Source of the DNA: Deltaproteobacteria bacterium
GTDB lineage: Bacteria; Desulfobacterota; Binatia; HRBIN30
Assembly (NCBI GenBank): GCA_016200585.1
Contig: JACQEN010000120.1
Span: forward strand, 1-39,098
Reading direction: 5' to 3'
DNA length: 39,098 nucleotides
Under the pieces are notes generated by a model. The model saw only the letters and a list, made by a program, of their open reading frames with translations. It made no database searches and had not been told where the DNA came from. This document shows positions 18,578 through 27,850 of this stretch, one piece after another. The number at the start of each line of letters is the position of its first letter. Position 1 is the stretch's first letter. The position numbers and the translations under genes are program-made.

Positions 18578-19759
18578 CTAGCCGCGAGGCAATCCGAGCA
18601 CCTGCATCGCGATGATGCCGCGCATGATCTCCGAAGTGCCGGAAGCAATGCTGGCTGCCGGCGCCTGCAGGAACGCCGACTGAATCATCTCTTCTTGCCT
18701 GACACGTTCGTGCGGCAGTGGCGTGTGGTAGCGCAGGCAATCGGTGCCGAGGATCGACATGCCGATCCTTGGCATCATCTGGGTGAGCTCCGTCCAGTGC
18801 AGCTTGATGATCGACGCTTCCGGTCCCGGCATACCCATGCGCAGGAGCTTATCCAGCGTACGCTGGCAAGTGTTGCGGAAGGTCTCGACGCCCAGGTAAA
18901 CGTCGGCAAGTTGCTGGCGCAGCAGCCGGTTGGATGCAACGCCGCGCTGACGTGCAAGTTGCATCAACCCGTCACGCGCCCGTGCCAACAAGATCTGCAT
19001 TTCGACGACGTAGAGGATGCCGCGTTCGTTTTGCAGCGCCGCGGTGGCGATTTGCCAACCACCGTGCAACTCGCCGAGCAGATTGTCTCGTGAGACGCGC
19101 ACGTCTTCAAAAAACACTTCGTTGAACTCCGCCATGCCGCCCATCTGCCGCAGCTGGCGGACGCTGACGCCCGGGCTCTTCATATCGACGAGCAAACAAG
19201 AGATCCCCTGCCGGCGCTTCGACTCCGGATCGGTGCGGCAGAGCAACATGCACCAGTCGGCGTGGTGGGCCAACGTCGTCCAGACCTTCTGACCATTGAC
19301 GATGAAGTGGTCGCCGTCGAGGATGGCGGTGGTACGCAGTGACGCCAGGTCGGAGCCAGCACCCGGTTCGGAGAAGCCAAAGCACCAGAGATCCTCAGCA
19401 GAGAGGATGCGCTTGGCGAAGCGCTGCTTCTGCGCTTCCGTGCCGTAGGCGATGAGGGGAGGCCCGGCAATGCCGATCCCCAAGCTGCCGACGACCTCGG
19501 GGGCTCCGGCTCGCGCCATCTCCTGCGTATAGACGATCTGCTCGGGAATCGAAGCACCGCGACCGCCGTACTCTTCGGGCCAGGTAATGCCCACCCAGCG
19601 CGCTTCCGCGAGTTTCTTCTGCCAGGAACGCAGGCGCGCGATGCGCTCGGTTTCTGAAAGCTCGGCGGCGCGCTCGGGACGCAAATCGCCGGGAAGATTT
19701 GCCGCAAGCCAGCTGCGCAGGTCCTGCCGAAACGCTTCGAGATGGTCGGTGGTGGTCAT
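18578..19759 (-). CDS. Acyl-CoA dehydrogenase
   Basis: MTTTDHLEAFRQDLRSWLAANLPGDLRPERAAELSETERIARLRSWQKKLAEARWVGITWPEEYGGRG...CFGFSEPGAGSDLASLRT...NGQKVWTTLAHHADWCMLLCRTD...ASIASGTSEIMRGIIAMQVLGLPRG. Confidence 0.95.
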   Translation of the reverse strand: MTTTDHLEAFRQDLRSWLAANLPGDLRPERAAELSETERIARLRSWQKKLAEARWVGITWPEEYGGRGASIPEQIVYTQEMARAGAPEVVGSLGIGIAGPPLIAYGTEAQKQRFAKRILSAEDLWCFGFSEPGAGSDLASLRTTAILDGDHFIVNGQKVWTTLAHHADWCMLLCRTDPESKRRQGISCLLVDMKSPGVSVRQLRQMGGMAEFNEVFFEDVRVSRDNLLGELHGGWQIATAALQNERGILYVVEMQILLARARDGLMQLARQRGVASNRLLRQQLADVYLGVETFRNTCQRTLDKLLRMGMPGPEASIIKLHWTELTQMMPRIGMSILGTDCLRYHTPLPHERVRQEEMIQSAFLQAPAASIASGTSEIMRGIIAMQVLGLPRG

Positions 19760-19925
19760 GGCGACCTTGTAGCCGCAATCCAACGCTGCGGGAACATACC
19801 CAGCCAGAGCGAAATGAAACGGCAGAACCGGGAATCGCGACTGGAGAACCGGAATGCTCGAATTGCGCACTTCGATTTGTCGAGGCGGTGCGAAATCGAT
19901 GTAGCCCGCACCGGGTCGGCGCGGT

Positions 19926-22112
19926 ATGAATGCCTTCGTGTGTGAAGGTCGGTCGCGGCGAACGGCTGGGTGTCGGCACGGCTACGTCGTTGCGGCCGTC
20001 GCCGCCATTGCGTTGGTCCTCCCACCGGCGCTCGTTCGGGCGCAGTTGCTGGGTGACGCCAACTGCGATGGCATCCTCGAACCGAGCGACGCAGACGCCA
20101 TCTTGGAAGCGCTGTATACGCCCAGCAATTGCTCCGAAACCGACGTGAATCGAGACGGAAGAGTGTCGGCAGCAGACCTTGTGGCGATCGTTCCGTGGTT
20201 GACCGGTCCGGCCGCAACGCCGACACCGACCAGCACCGGCCCGTCGCCGACTGCGACCGCCAGCGGCACCAGCACAGCGACACCTTCACCCTCCGCCTCA
20301 GCGACGGCCACACCGACCGCCACCTTCGATCTTTGTCCCAGCCCGGCGACTGTCCGGATCGCCGTCGACAATCAGACCGGTACCACGCCAATCGCCTTCT
20401 CGTTGAGCGGAACCTTGCTGCAGGCGACCTGCCGCAACACCAGCGCTCTCGACGAGACCTACAGTCTTACAACCTCCGACAACCCGGCTTCGGTGTCTAC
20501 CCTCGCTCCCGGCGTTTGGGTCCATTCGATTCGCATGAATTCACCCGCCACCGGCCAGCTGCAGTACCAGTCGGGTCTCGTCCTGGCGAACGTCGGTCCG
20601 AATGACGTGCGCTTCACCGCCTTTGCCAGCGTGAAAAACGTCCTCAATCCCAACGACGGTCTCGGCAGCGGCACACTGCGTGACGCGTTGTTGGCTGCAC
20701 CGTCCGCTCCCAAGCCGCACCTGATTCAGTTCGACGAGGTGTTGTTTCCGTCGGGCTCGCCGACGGCAATCACCCTCAACAGCGCTCCCCCGCCCCTGAC
20801 GGCATCCAATGTCACCATCGACGGCACCGACGGCAGCGGCGCTGCCGGAAACCGCATCATCGATGCCGGCGGCCGGCAGAGCTCGGCGCTCGGCATCAGC
20901 GGTGCAATGAACCACATCGTCGGTTTGCGCCTGCGCAACACCGGCGCCAATAATCGTGACGTCGTTTCGATCACCGGCAGCAGCGCCACCGCCAACGTCA
21001 TCGAGCGCTGCATCATCGAAGAATCGGCGACGGGCGACGGCGTTGGAATCGATGCCGGCGCCGGTTCGGATCTACTGGCCAGCGCCAACATCGTGCGCGA
21101 TTGCGAAATCTCCGGCGCTTCGGACAAGGGCGTGAAAGTCACGACCAATTCCTATGCCCGAGTCGAGGGGAACTGGGTCCACGACAATGCCAACGGCGGC
21201 ATCCAGTCGACTCTCAGCGCTCACGTTTGGTCACGCGACAATCTCGTCGAACGCAACGCCGGCAATGCGGATGCGCGCAACGGTTTGTCGGTGAACGGAA
21301 CCGCGCCCGATACGCCGCAGATCGCCAGCGAGCTGTTGTCCAGCGGCGACATTTCACGCTTCAACGGCGGCAACGGCGTGTCGTTGCGTGGTCTGTCGAC
21401 GGCAACTCTGAACGACGACTACCTCGCCGCCAACCAACACGACGGATTGCGCATTGCCACCGAAATCACGCCGGCGACGGCGGTGGTGCAGGGCACGACG
21501 TTCGCCTGCAACGCCGTCAACGGTGCCGTCGTCGAGCTCCTGTCGCAGGCCGACTTCGGCGGCGGTGCGCTCCGCAGCCCGGGCAGCAACGCCTTCACGG
21601 AAAACAATCTGACCGGCGGCTTCGACAACCTGTTCAATCAAACCGCTGCCGCTCTTTTCGCCGTGAACAATCAGTGGGAGCACTGCGGTCGCAATACGAC
21701 CTGCGACGATGCATCGATCGCCGCTTACGACGTCAGCGACCATGGCCGTTTCACCCTCTTCGCCCCTTCGCAGGCGCATCGTTCGCACCTCGCACCGGCG
21801 GTCACCGGTGTACGACCGAGCAAAGGCGTCGCCGGCGATCTGGTGCGCATCTTCGGCAGCGGCTTCAACGTCATCGACGGACATGCCGCCGATGCCACCT
21901 GTCCGAACGTTGCCGCACGCAACCGCTGCGTACCGTTACGCGGCAATTGCGTCCGCATCGGTGACGTCGCGGCACCCATCGAGGCCGTCACCCCAACGAT
22001 GATTGCCGTGCGCCTGCCGCTGAGCTGCGTTCAGCCAATGGCGCTCACCGTGGCGACGCAAGAAGGCGGAATCAGCGCCCCGGTGATGTTTTGTACGAAT
22101 GCGGTGCAGTAG
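19926..22112 (+). CDS. Secreted protein: signal peptide, type I dockerin-like pair, TPT/S-rich linker, parallel beta-helix region, C-terminal IPT/TIG-like domain
   Basis: LLGDANCDGILEPSDADAILEALY...DVNRDGRVSAADLVAIVPWL; ATPTPTSTGPSPTATASGTSTATPSPSASATATPTAT; NRIIDAGGRQSS...VIERCIIEES...NIVRDCEISG...GNWVHDNANGGI; APAVTGVRPSKGVAGDLVRIFGSGF. Confidence 0.85.
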   Translation: MNAFVCEGRSRRTAGCRHGYVVAAVAAIALVLPPALVRAQLLGDANCDGILEPSDADAILEALYTPSNCSETDVNRDGRVSAADLVAIVPWLTGPAATPTPTSTGPSPTATASGTSTATPSPSASATATPTATFDLCPSPATVRIAVDNQTGTTPIAFSLSGTLLQATCRNTSALDETYSLTTSDNPASVSTLAPGVWVHSIRMNSPATGQLQYQSGLVLANVGPNDVRFTAFASVKNVLNPNDGLGSGTLRDALLAAPSAPKPHLIQFDEVLFPSGSPTAITLNSAPPPLTASNVTIDGTDGSGAAGNRIIDAGGRQSSALGISGAMNHIVGLRLRNTGANNRDVVSITGSSATANVIERCIIEESATGDGVGIDAGAGSDLLASANIVRDCEISGASDKGVKVTTNSYARVEGNWVHDNANGGIQSTLSAHVWSRDNLVERNAGNADARNGLSVNGTAPDTPQIASELLSSGDISRFNGGNGVSLRGLSTATLNDDYLAANQHDGLRIATEITPATAVVQGTTFACNAVNGAVVELLSQADFGGGALRSPGSNAFTENNLTGGFDNLFNQTAAALFAVNNQWEHCGRNTTCDDASIAAYDVSDHGRFTLFAPSQAHRSHLAPAVTGVRPSKGVAGDLVRIFGSGFNVIDGHAADATCPNVAARNRCVPLRGNCVRIGDVAAPIEAVTPTMIAVRLPLSCVQPMALTVATQEGGISAPVMFCTNAVQ

Positions 22113-22159
22113 CGTCGCCGGTTGACGGTCAGCAGCGAAATCGACAACTATCGGTGGCT

Positions 22160-22951
22160 ATGCAGCTCACTTCGTATGTCGACAAGACAGCCCTTGTCAC
22201 CGGCGCTTCGAGCGGCATCGGCCGCCTTCTTTCGCTGCGCTTGGCGCGCCTCGGAGCCAAGGTGGCGCTGGTGGCGCGGCGCGAGGAAGAGCTGCGGGCG
22301 CTGGCGGCCGAAATCGAAGATGCGGGTGGCAAGGCGATCGTGTTGCCGTGCGACGTCGCCGACCGTAGTCAGGTATTTGCCACGGCAGAGCAAGCCATCG
22401 CGCAGCTCGGCGGCGTCGACATTCTCATCAACAATGCCGGCTACGGGCATCATCGTACCTTTCTCGAGTGGGATCTCGACGACATGGAACGCATGATGCG
22501 GGTCAATTTTTTCGGCACGCTCTACTGGACGAAAGCGCTGCTGCCGCACATGGTCGAGCGCCGTCGAGGTTGGGTCGTCATGATTGCCTCGGTCGCCGGC
22601 AAGCTCGGCGTTCCGGAAGAAAGCGCCTACGCCGCGTCGAAGTTCGCGCAGGTCGGGCTGGCGGAGGCGCTGTCGTACGAGGTCGAGGATCTCGGCGTGC
22701 ATGTCCTGACCGTCTGCCCCGGCGCGATCAACACGCCGTTTTTCGATGCCGAGGCTCTGGCACGCATGCCGCCGGTCGCCAAGCGCATGATGATCCAGCC
22801 CGAGCCGTTGATCGACGCGATCATCGACGCCTTGCGGCGCGGCAAGCACGAAATCACGGTGCCGGGGATCATTCGCTCGGGATACATCGTCCGCACCCTG
22901 GCCCCCGGTTTCATGCGCCGCAACACTAAGCGCACGACGATGAAGCGCTGA
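22160..22951 (+). CDS. SDR family NAD(P)-dependent oxidoreductase
   Basis: TALVTGASSGIGRLLSLRLARLGAKVALVARR...ILINNAGYG...YAASKFAQVGLAEAL...VCPGAINTPFF. Confidence 0.94.
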   Translation: MQLTSYVDKTALVTGASSGIGRLLSLRLARLGAKVALVARREEELRALAAEIEDAGGKAIVLPCDVADRSQVFATAEQAIAQLGGVDILINNAGYGHHRTFLEWDLDDMERMMRVNFFGTLYWTKALLPHMVERRRGWVVMIASVAGKLGVPEESAYAASKFAQVGLAEALSYEVEDLGVHVLTVCPGAINTPFFDAEALARMPPVAKRMMIQPEPLIDAIIDALRRGKHEITVPGIIRSGYIVRTLAPGFMRRNTKRTTMKR

Positions 22952-22999
22952 CGGGGCGCCTTGAAGTAGCCTTCGGCGGCTCTTATATCCTGCCCGACC

Positions 23000-23215
23000 A
23001 TGTCTCGAGGAACTGCAAGCGCCCTGACGATGATCCGTGTCCAGCGCGGTGCGCCACGACCTTCGCTGGACGAGCTGCGGCAAGCCCTGGCGCGTGATCG
23101 CGCCGCCCTCAACATCGAGGAGGTCGACGTGATCTGCGATTTCGGTGTTGCCGGGCCCTATGCCATCCGCGTCGACGGCAAAGAGCTCGATGAATACGTC
23201 GTTTGGGAACGTTAG
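23000..23215 (+). CDS. Small hypothetical protein, 71 aa
   Basis: ORF in same-strand context between SDR and acyl-CoA dehydrogenase genes; no family recognised. Confidence 0.45.
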   Translation: MSRGTASALTMIRVQRGAPRPSLDELRQALARDRAALNIEEVDVICDFGVAGPYAIRVDGKELDEYVVWER

Positions 23216-23256
23216 CCTTGATGTGATTAAAGGACCTTCACGACGGAGGCGTTGCC

Positions 23257-24399
23257 GTGGATCTCGATTACTCGCCCGAAGAAATCGCCTTTCGTGAACA
23301 GGTAGCGGCTTGGATCGCCGCCAATGCACCACGCGCCGATGAGCGGCGCGAGTTGGAGGCGTGGCGGGCCTGGCAGAAACGCTTGCATGCGGCCCGGTTC
23401 CTTGGTGCTGGCTGGCCGGCGGAGTACGGCGGCGCCAAGTTGTCGCCGATGCAGCAGGCGATCTTCAATGAAGAGCTGGCGCGGGCCGGGGCACCCGGAC
23501 CGATCAACGCCATGGCCTTGTGGTGGGTCGGCCCGGCGATCATCCGCTACGGCACCGAAGCGCAGAAGAAACGCTTTCTCCAGCCGATTCTGACCGCCGA
23601 TGAAATCTGGGCGACGGGTTACTCCGAACCAGGATCGGGCAGCGACATGGCTGCGGCCAAATGCCGCGCTGTACGCGACGGCGACTTCTATGTCGTCAGC
23701 GGCCAGAAGGTGTGGACGACGCTGGCGCATATCTCCGATTGGTATTTCATCCTGGTGCGGACATCGACGGAAGGTCCGAAATGGGCTGGCCTCAGCCTTC
23801 TGCTCATCGACATGAAGTCGCCCGGTGTCGAAGTCCGTCCGATCCGCCAGATCACCGGCGACTCGGAATTCAACGAAGTCTTCCTGCACGATGTCCGTGT
23901 GCCGGCGGAGAATCTTCTCGGCGCCGAAGGGCAGGGTTGGGAGATCGTCAGCTCGGCTCTGGTGAACGAGCGCAGCGGCATCGCCGGGTCGGTGCGTTTC
24001 GATCAGGGTTTCGATCGCATCGTCGCCAGCTCGCGGCTGCGCGGTCACGCCAGCGATCCGCTCTGGCGCCAGCGGCTCGCCGACCTGGCGATCAAGGCGC
24101 GCGTCACCAAGTCGTTTCAACTGCGGTCGATGAGCGACTCAATCCATGGCCGCATCAACCCGCACATGTCGGCGGCGATGAAGCTGTTCACGACCGAGCT
24201 GACGCAGCGGTTCTCCGAAACGGGCATCGACTTGCTCGGTGCGTACGCGACTCTTTGGGAAGGGTCGGCACACGTACCCGACGACGGTCGTTGCGCATAT
24301 CAATATCTCTACGATCGCTCGATGACGATCGCCGGCGGCACCAGCGAGGTGCAGCGCAACATCGTGGCGCAGCGCGTGTTGGGGTTGCCGAGGAAGTGA
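23257..24399 (+). CDS. Acyl-CoA dehydrogenase
   Basis: MDLDYSPEEIAFREQVAAWIAANAP...ATGYSEPGSGSDMAAAKCRAV...SGQKVWTTLAHISDWYFILVRT...AGGTSEVQRNIVAQRVLGLPRK; GTG start. Confidence 0.95.
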   Translation: MDLDYSPEEIAFREQVAAWIAANAPRADERRELEAWRAWQKRLHAARFLGAGWPAEYGGAKLSPMQQAIFNEELARAGAPGPINAMALWWVGPAIIRYGTEAQKKRFLQPILTADEIWATGYSEPGSGSDMAAAKCRAVRDGDFYVVSGQKVWTTLAHISDWYFILVRTSTEGPKWAGLSLLLIDMKSPGVEVRPIRQITGDSEFNEVFLHDVRVPAENLLGAEGQGWEIVSSALVNERSGIAGSVRFDQGFDRIVASSRLRGHASDPLWRQRLADLAIKARVTKSFQLRSMSDSIHGRINPHMSAAMKLFTTELTQRFSETGIDLLGAYATLWEGSAHVPDDGRCAYQYLYDRSMTIAGGTSEVQRNIVAQRVLGLPRK

Positions 24400-24420
24400 G
24401 ACCGTCCTCGGTTCACGGTC
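24400..24420. terminator. Short convergent intergenic hairpin (weak terminator candidate)
   Basis: GACCGT-CCTCGGTTC-ACGGTC between convergent stops at 24399 and 24424; no long T tract. Confidence 0.35.
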
Positions 24421-24423
24421 GCT

Positions 24424-24930
24424 TTACTGCCGCCGCACCTGCACGACGAGAACGATCACGATCAACACGTTGAGCGCGAAGACGACGAGCTTGCCGATGC
24501 CGTCGTGGACGAAGATCTCGTAGACCTCGACTGGAATGAAGCCGCCGGTAGCGACGATCGTCAGGTACTCGGCCCACAGCGCGCCGAACCACAAGCCGAT
24601 TCCCTCGAAGAGGAACAAGGTCGCGTAGAGACTGGTTCCGGCAGCGATCAGCTCGAGGCGCGTTGCATCGAGCCGTAGGATTTCCGCCAAGATTCGCTGC
24701 AAGAAGGGCGCGCCCGGATCAAGGCGCAAACGCATTGCCCAGACGAAGACGGAAAGCTCCGGATCGTGGGCGTGAACGAGTTTGAACAACACCGCCAGCG
24801 ACAACAGCAACACCGAGACCTTCAGGAGTTTGAAGATTGCGATGAGTCGCAGCAACGTAACTTGATTCTTCCGGATCGCCACCCGCCCCTTGTAGCGTAC
24901 AAGCTCGCCGGCAACAGCCATGCGAACCAC
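24424..24930 (-). CDS. DUF2127-like membrane protein
   Basis: VTLLRLIAIFKLLKVSVLLLSLAVLFKLVH...GTSLYATLFLFEGIGLWFGALWAEYLTIVATGGFIPVEVYEIF; several hydrophobic segments. Confidence 0.8.
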   Translation of the reverse strand: MVRMAVAGELVRYKGRVAIRKNQVTLLRLIAIFKLLKVSVLLLSLAVLFKLVHAHDPELSVFVWAMRLRLDPGAPFLQRILAEILRLDATRLELIAAGTSLYATLFLFEGIGLWFGALWAEYLTIVATGGFIPVEVYEIFVHDGIGKLVVFALNVLIVIVLVVQVRRQ

Positions 24931-25022
24931 GACGCGGACCTTGCGAGCAACCGGCGCCGGAATGCGTCGAAAACCGCACCTGCTGCAGCCGGACGAGGTT
25001 CACGCTAAATGCTCCGGCTTCC

Positions 25023-26642
25023 ATGATTCGACTCGACCAAATCAGCTTGCAGCACGGCCGGCAGATCCTCTTCGTCGACGCGGTGGCGGCGATTCACCGT
25101 GGCGAAAAGGTCGGGCTCGTCGGACCCAACGGCGCCGGCAAGTCGACGATCTTCCGGCTGATCACCCGGGAAGAGATACCTGACGACGGCCAGGTATCGA
25201 TCGATCGCGGTGTCAGCATCGGCTACTTCAGTCAGGACGTCGGCGAGATGAGCGGGCGTCCCGTCGTCGCCGAAGTGATGGACGGAGCCGGTCCGGTATC
25301 GCAAGTCGCCGCCGAGCTGCGTGCTCTGGAGCACGCCATGGCCGACCCGGCACGTGCCGACGACATGGACGAGATCGTCGAACGCTACGGCGAAGTGCAA
25401 GGCCGCTTCGAGGATCTCGGCGGCTACGCTCTCGAAGCGCGGGCCCGCGAAGTGCTAGCCGGGCTCGGGTTTTCGCAGGAGATGATGGACAACGACGTCG
25501 GCCGTCTCTCCGGCGGCTGGAAGATGCGCGTCGCCCTGGCGCGCATTCTGTTGATGCAGCCGGATGCCATGCTGCTCGACGAGCCGTCGAACCATCTCGA
25601 CATCGAATCGCTCATCTGGCTGGAGAACTTTCTGAAGACGTATGAAGGTGCGCTGTTGATGACCTCCCACGATCGCGAGTTCCTCAATCGCATCGTCAAA
25701 CGGGTCATCGAAATCGACGGCGGTGAGCTCACCAGCTACTCCGGCAACTACGACTTCTACGAAGCGCAGCGCGCTCAAAGCGAAGCCCAAGCCGAAGCCG
25801 CCTATCAGCGGCAGCAATCGAAGCTGGCGAAGGAAATGCGTTTCATCGAGCGCTTCAAAGCGCAAGCGGCAAAGGCTGCGCAGGTGCAATCGCGCGTCAA
25901 GCAGCTCGACAAGATCGAGAAGCTCGAGCCGCCGAAACGGCGCAGCACCCTGGTCTTCGACTTTCCTGCCTGCCCGCGCTCCGGCGACGACGTGGTCAAG
26001 ATCGAGCACATGAGCAAACGCTACGGTTCGAAGGTGATCTACGACGACCTGAGCTTGGTGATCCGGCGCCGCGAGCGCTGGTGCGTCATGGGCGTGAACG
26101 GCGCCGGCAAGTCGACTCTGCTGAAGCTCGTCGCCGGTGAAAGCGAGCCAGACGGTGGGACGATCGCACTCGGTGCCAGCGTCAAGCTCGGATACTTCGC
26201 ACAGCACAGCATGGAGGTGCTGCAACCGGAGCAAACGGTTCTGCAAACTCTTGAGCAATCCTTTCCGCTTGCCAGCGGCGGTTCACTGCGCGCCTTGGCC
26301 GGATGCTTCGGCTTCTCCGGTGACGACGTCGACAAGACCTGCCGCATCCTGTCCGGCGGCGAGAAGGCGCGCCTGGTGCTGGCGCGCATTCTCTACGAAC
26401 GCCCCAACTTCCTGGTGCTCGACGAACCGACGAATCATCTCGACGTGGCGACCAAGGACATGCTGATGTGCGCCCTCGACGACTACGACGGAACCATGCT
26501 CTTCGTCTCGCACGACCGCCGCTTCCTGGCACGCCTGTCGAACCGCGTCCTCGAGCTCAGCCCGGACGGCCCGATTCCCTACACCGGCGGCTATCTCGAA
26601 TACGTCGCCGCCAGCGGTCACGAAGCACCGGGGCTACGGTAG
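25023..26642 (+). CDS. ABC-F family ATP-binding cassette protein
   Basis: Two Walker A motifs (GPNGAGKST, GVNGAGKST), LSGGWKMRVALARILL / LSGGEKARLVLARIL, DEPSNHLDI / DEPTNHLDV, no TM segments. Confidence 0.94.
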   Translation: MIRLDQISLQHGRQILFVDAVAAIHRGEKVGLVGPNGAGKSTIFRLITREEIPDDGQVSIDRGVSIGYFSQDVGEMSGRPVVAEVMDGAGPVSQVAAELRALEHAMADPARADDMDEIVERYGEVQGRFEDLGGYALEARAREVLAGLGFSQEMMDNDVGRLSGGWKMRVALARILLMQPDAMLLDEPSNHLDIESLIWLENFLKTYEGALLMTSHDREFLNRIVKRVIEIDGGELTSYSGNYDFYEAQRAQSEAQAEAAYQRQQSKLAKEMRFIERFKAQAAKAAQVQSRVKQLDKIEKLEPPKRRSTLVFDFPACPRSGDDVVKIEHMSKRYGSKVIYDDLSLVIRRRERWCVMGVNGAGKSTLLKLVAGESEPDGGTIALGASVKLGYFAQHSMEVLQPEQTVLQTLEQSFPLASGGSLRALAGCFGFSGDDVDKTCRILSGGEKARLVLARILYERPNFLVLDEPTNHLDVATKDMLMCALDDYDGTMLFVSHDRRFLARLSNRVLELSPDGPIPYTGGYLEYVAASGHEAPGLR

Positions 26643-26696
26643 CAATGAATCGGGCGATGCCGCGAGCCGTAGCGCAATGAGTCGCAAGGCTCGCTC

Positions 26697-27707
26697 TCAA
26701 GACCGCGTGCGAAATTCGCGCGGCGACTTCCCGGTCCAGCGTTTGAACGCTCGCGAAAAGGCGCTGGTGTCGGCAAAACCGAGGACGAAGGCGACCTCGG
26801 TGACCGGCAGACGGCCCTCCTGGATGTAACTGCGCGCCAGGCTGGCACGCGCTTGGTTGAGGATCTCTTTGAACGAGGTTCCTTCCCCCGCAAGATGGCG
26901 CTGCAGGTTGCGCGGGCTCATGGCCAGCTTGCGGGCGATCGCTTGCTTGCTCGGTTCGCCGTTCGGCAGCGTTTCGATCAATGCCTGCTCGACGCGGCTC
27001 GACAAACCAACTTGCTTGACTCGCGCCAGATAGCGCACCACCACCTCGTCGTTCTGTCGCGCCAACTCGGCGTTTGCTGCCGGTAAGCGGCGCTCCAGAT
27101 CGGCACGCGCGTACTCGAGGAAGTTGGTTGGTTGGGCGAAGGCGACCGGGGCGCGAAACAGACGCTCGAAGGGCGCGCTGTTGGGTGGCTCAGGACGCTG
27201 CAGCGACACCGCCAATGGGTTCAGATCGCGGCTGCCATGCAGCAGTCGCGCTTGGCGCACGGTGACGGCGGCAAATGCGTCGACCGCTTCGAACGGCACC
27301 GCGCCCGGCCGGCTCGACACGTCGATAACGAAACGACAGCGCTCGCCCCCTTCTTCGAGGCTGAGCTGGACGACATCGCCGATCAGCCGACGGTAGCGGA
27401 TGATGCGCTCGATCGCCTCCTTCAACGTGGCGCTCGCCAACACCGCGTAGCCGAGCGCGTGGAAGGTGGTTTGCATCGGGAAGCGCGCGACGGTTAGACC
27501 GAAACAGGGGTCGCCGGTCGCTTCGACCGCAAGCTCCCAGAGTCGCGTCAGCGCCATCCGCTGCACACGCGCGTCGGGTTCTTGCAGCGACGCCGGGTCG
27601 ATCCCCGCTTGCTTGGCAATCGCCTGCGCGTCTAGACCTTGTGCTTCCAGCGCGCGCAGGATCGTCGCGCTCCAGCTGGCAATCGTCGATTGAGGCTGCG
27701 GGCTCAT
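26697..27707 (-). CDS. AraC family transcriptional regulator with Arabinose_bd-like N-terminal domain
   Basis: MSPQPQSTIASWSATILRALEAQGLDAQAIAKQAGID...; C-terminal MSPRNLQRHLAGEGTSFKEILNQARASLARSYIQEGRLPVTEVAFVLGFADTSAFSRAFKRWTGKSPREFR. Confidence 0.92.
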   Translation of the reverse strand: MSPQPQSTIASWSATILRALEAQGLDAQAIAKQAGIDPASLQEPDARVQRMALTRLWELAVEATGDPCFGLTVARFPMQTTFHALGYAVLASATLKEAIERIIRYRRLIGDVVQLSLEEGGERCRFVIDVSSRPGAVPFEAVDAFAAVTVRQARLLHGSRDLNPLAVSLQRPEPPNSAPFERLFRAPVAFAQPTNFLEYARADLERRLPAANAELARQNDEVVVRYLARVKQVGLSSRVEQALIETLPNGEPSKQAIARKLAMSPRNLQRHLAGEGTSFKEILNQARASLARSYIQEGRLPVTEVAFVLGFADTSAFSRAFKRWTGKSPREFRTRS

Positions 27708-27804
27708 GGGACCTGGGTTCGGGGTTGGGTGTCCTGTCTCGGGCAAGAATGTCTCTTCCGGCAAAGAAACTTGGCGCGGCCGGCAAAGCACGCCGCCCCA
27801 ATTG

Positions 27805-27819
27805 TTCGTATAGTACGAA
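27805..27819. promoter_or_regulatory. Candidate operator TTCGTA-TAG-TACGAA
   Basis: Perfect 6+3+6 inverted repeat in the 143-bp divergent region between the AraC regulator and the dioxygenase-like gene. Confidence 0.5.
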
Positions 27820-27850
27820 GCGTCGCAAGTTCTATCCAGCGGGAGGAGAC

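Noticed and set aside
20208-20325. Repetitive Thr/Pro/Ser codons as a DNA satellite or CRISPR-like repeat
   Set aside because: No fixed-length unit; it encodes a protein linker between the dockerin-like region and the beta-helix.
22148-23332. 394-aa minus-strand ORF
   Set aside because: Antisense to SDR and neighbouring genes; low-complexity shadow composition.
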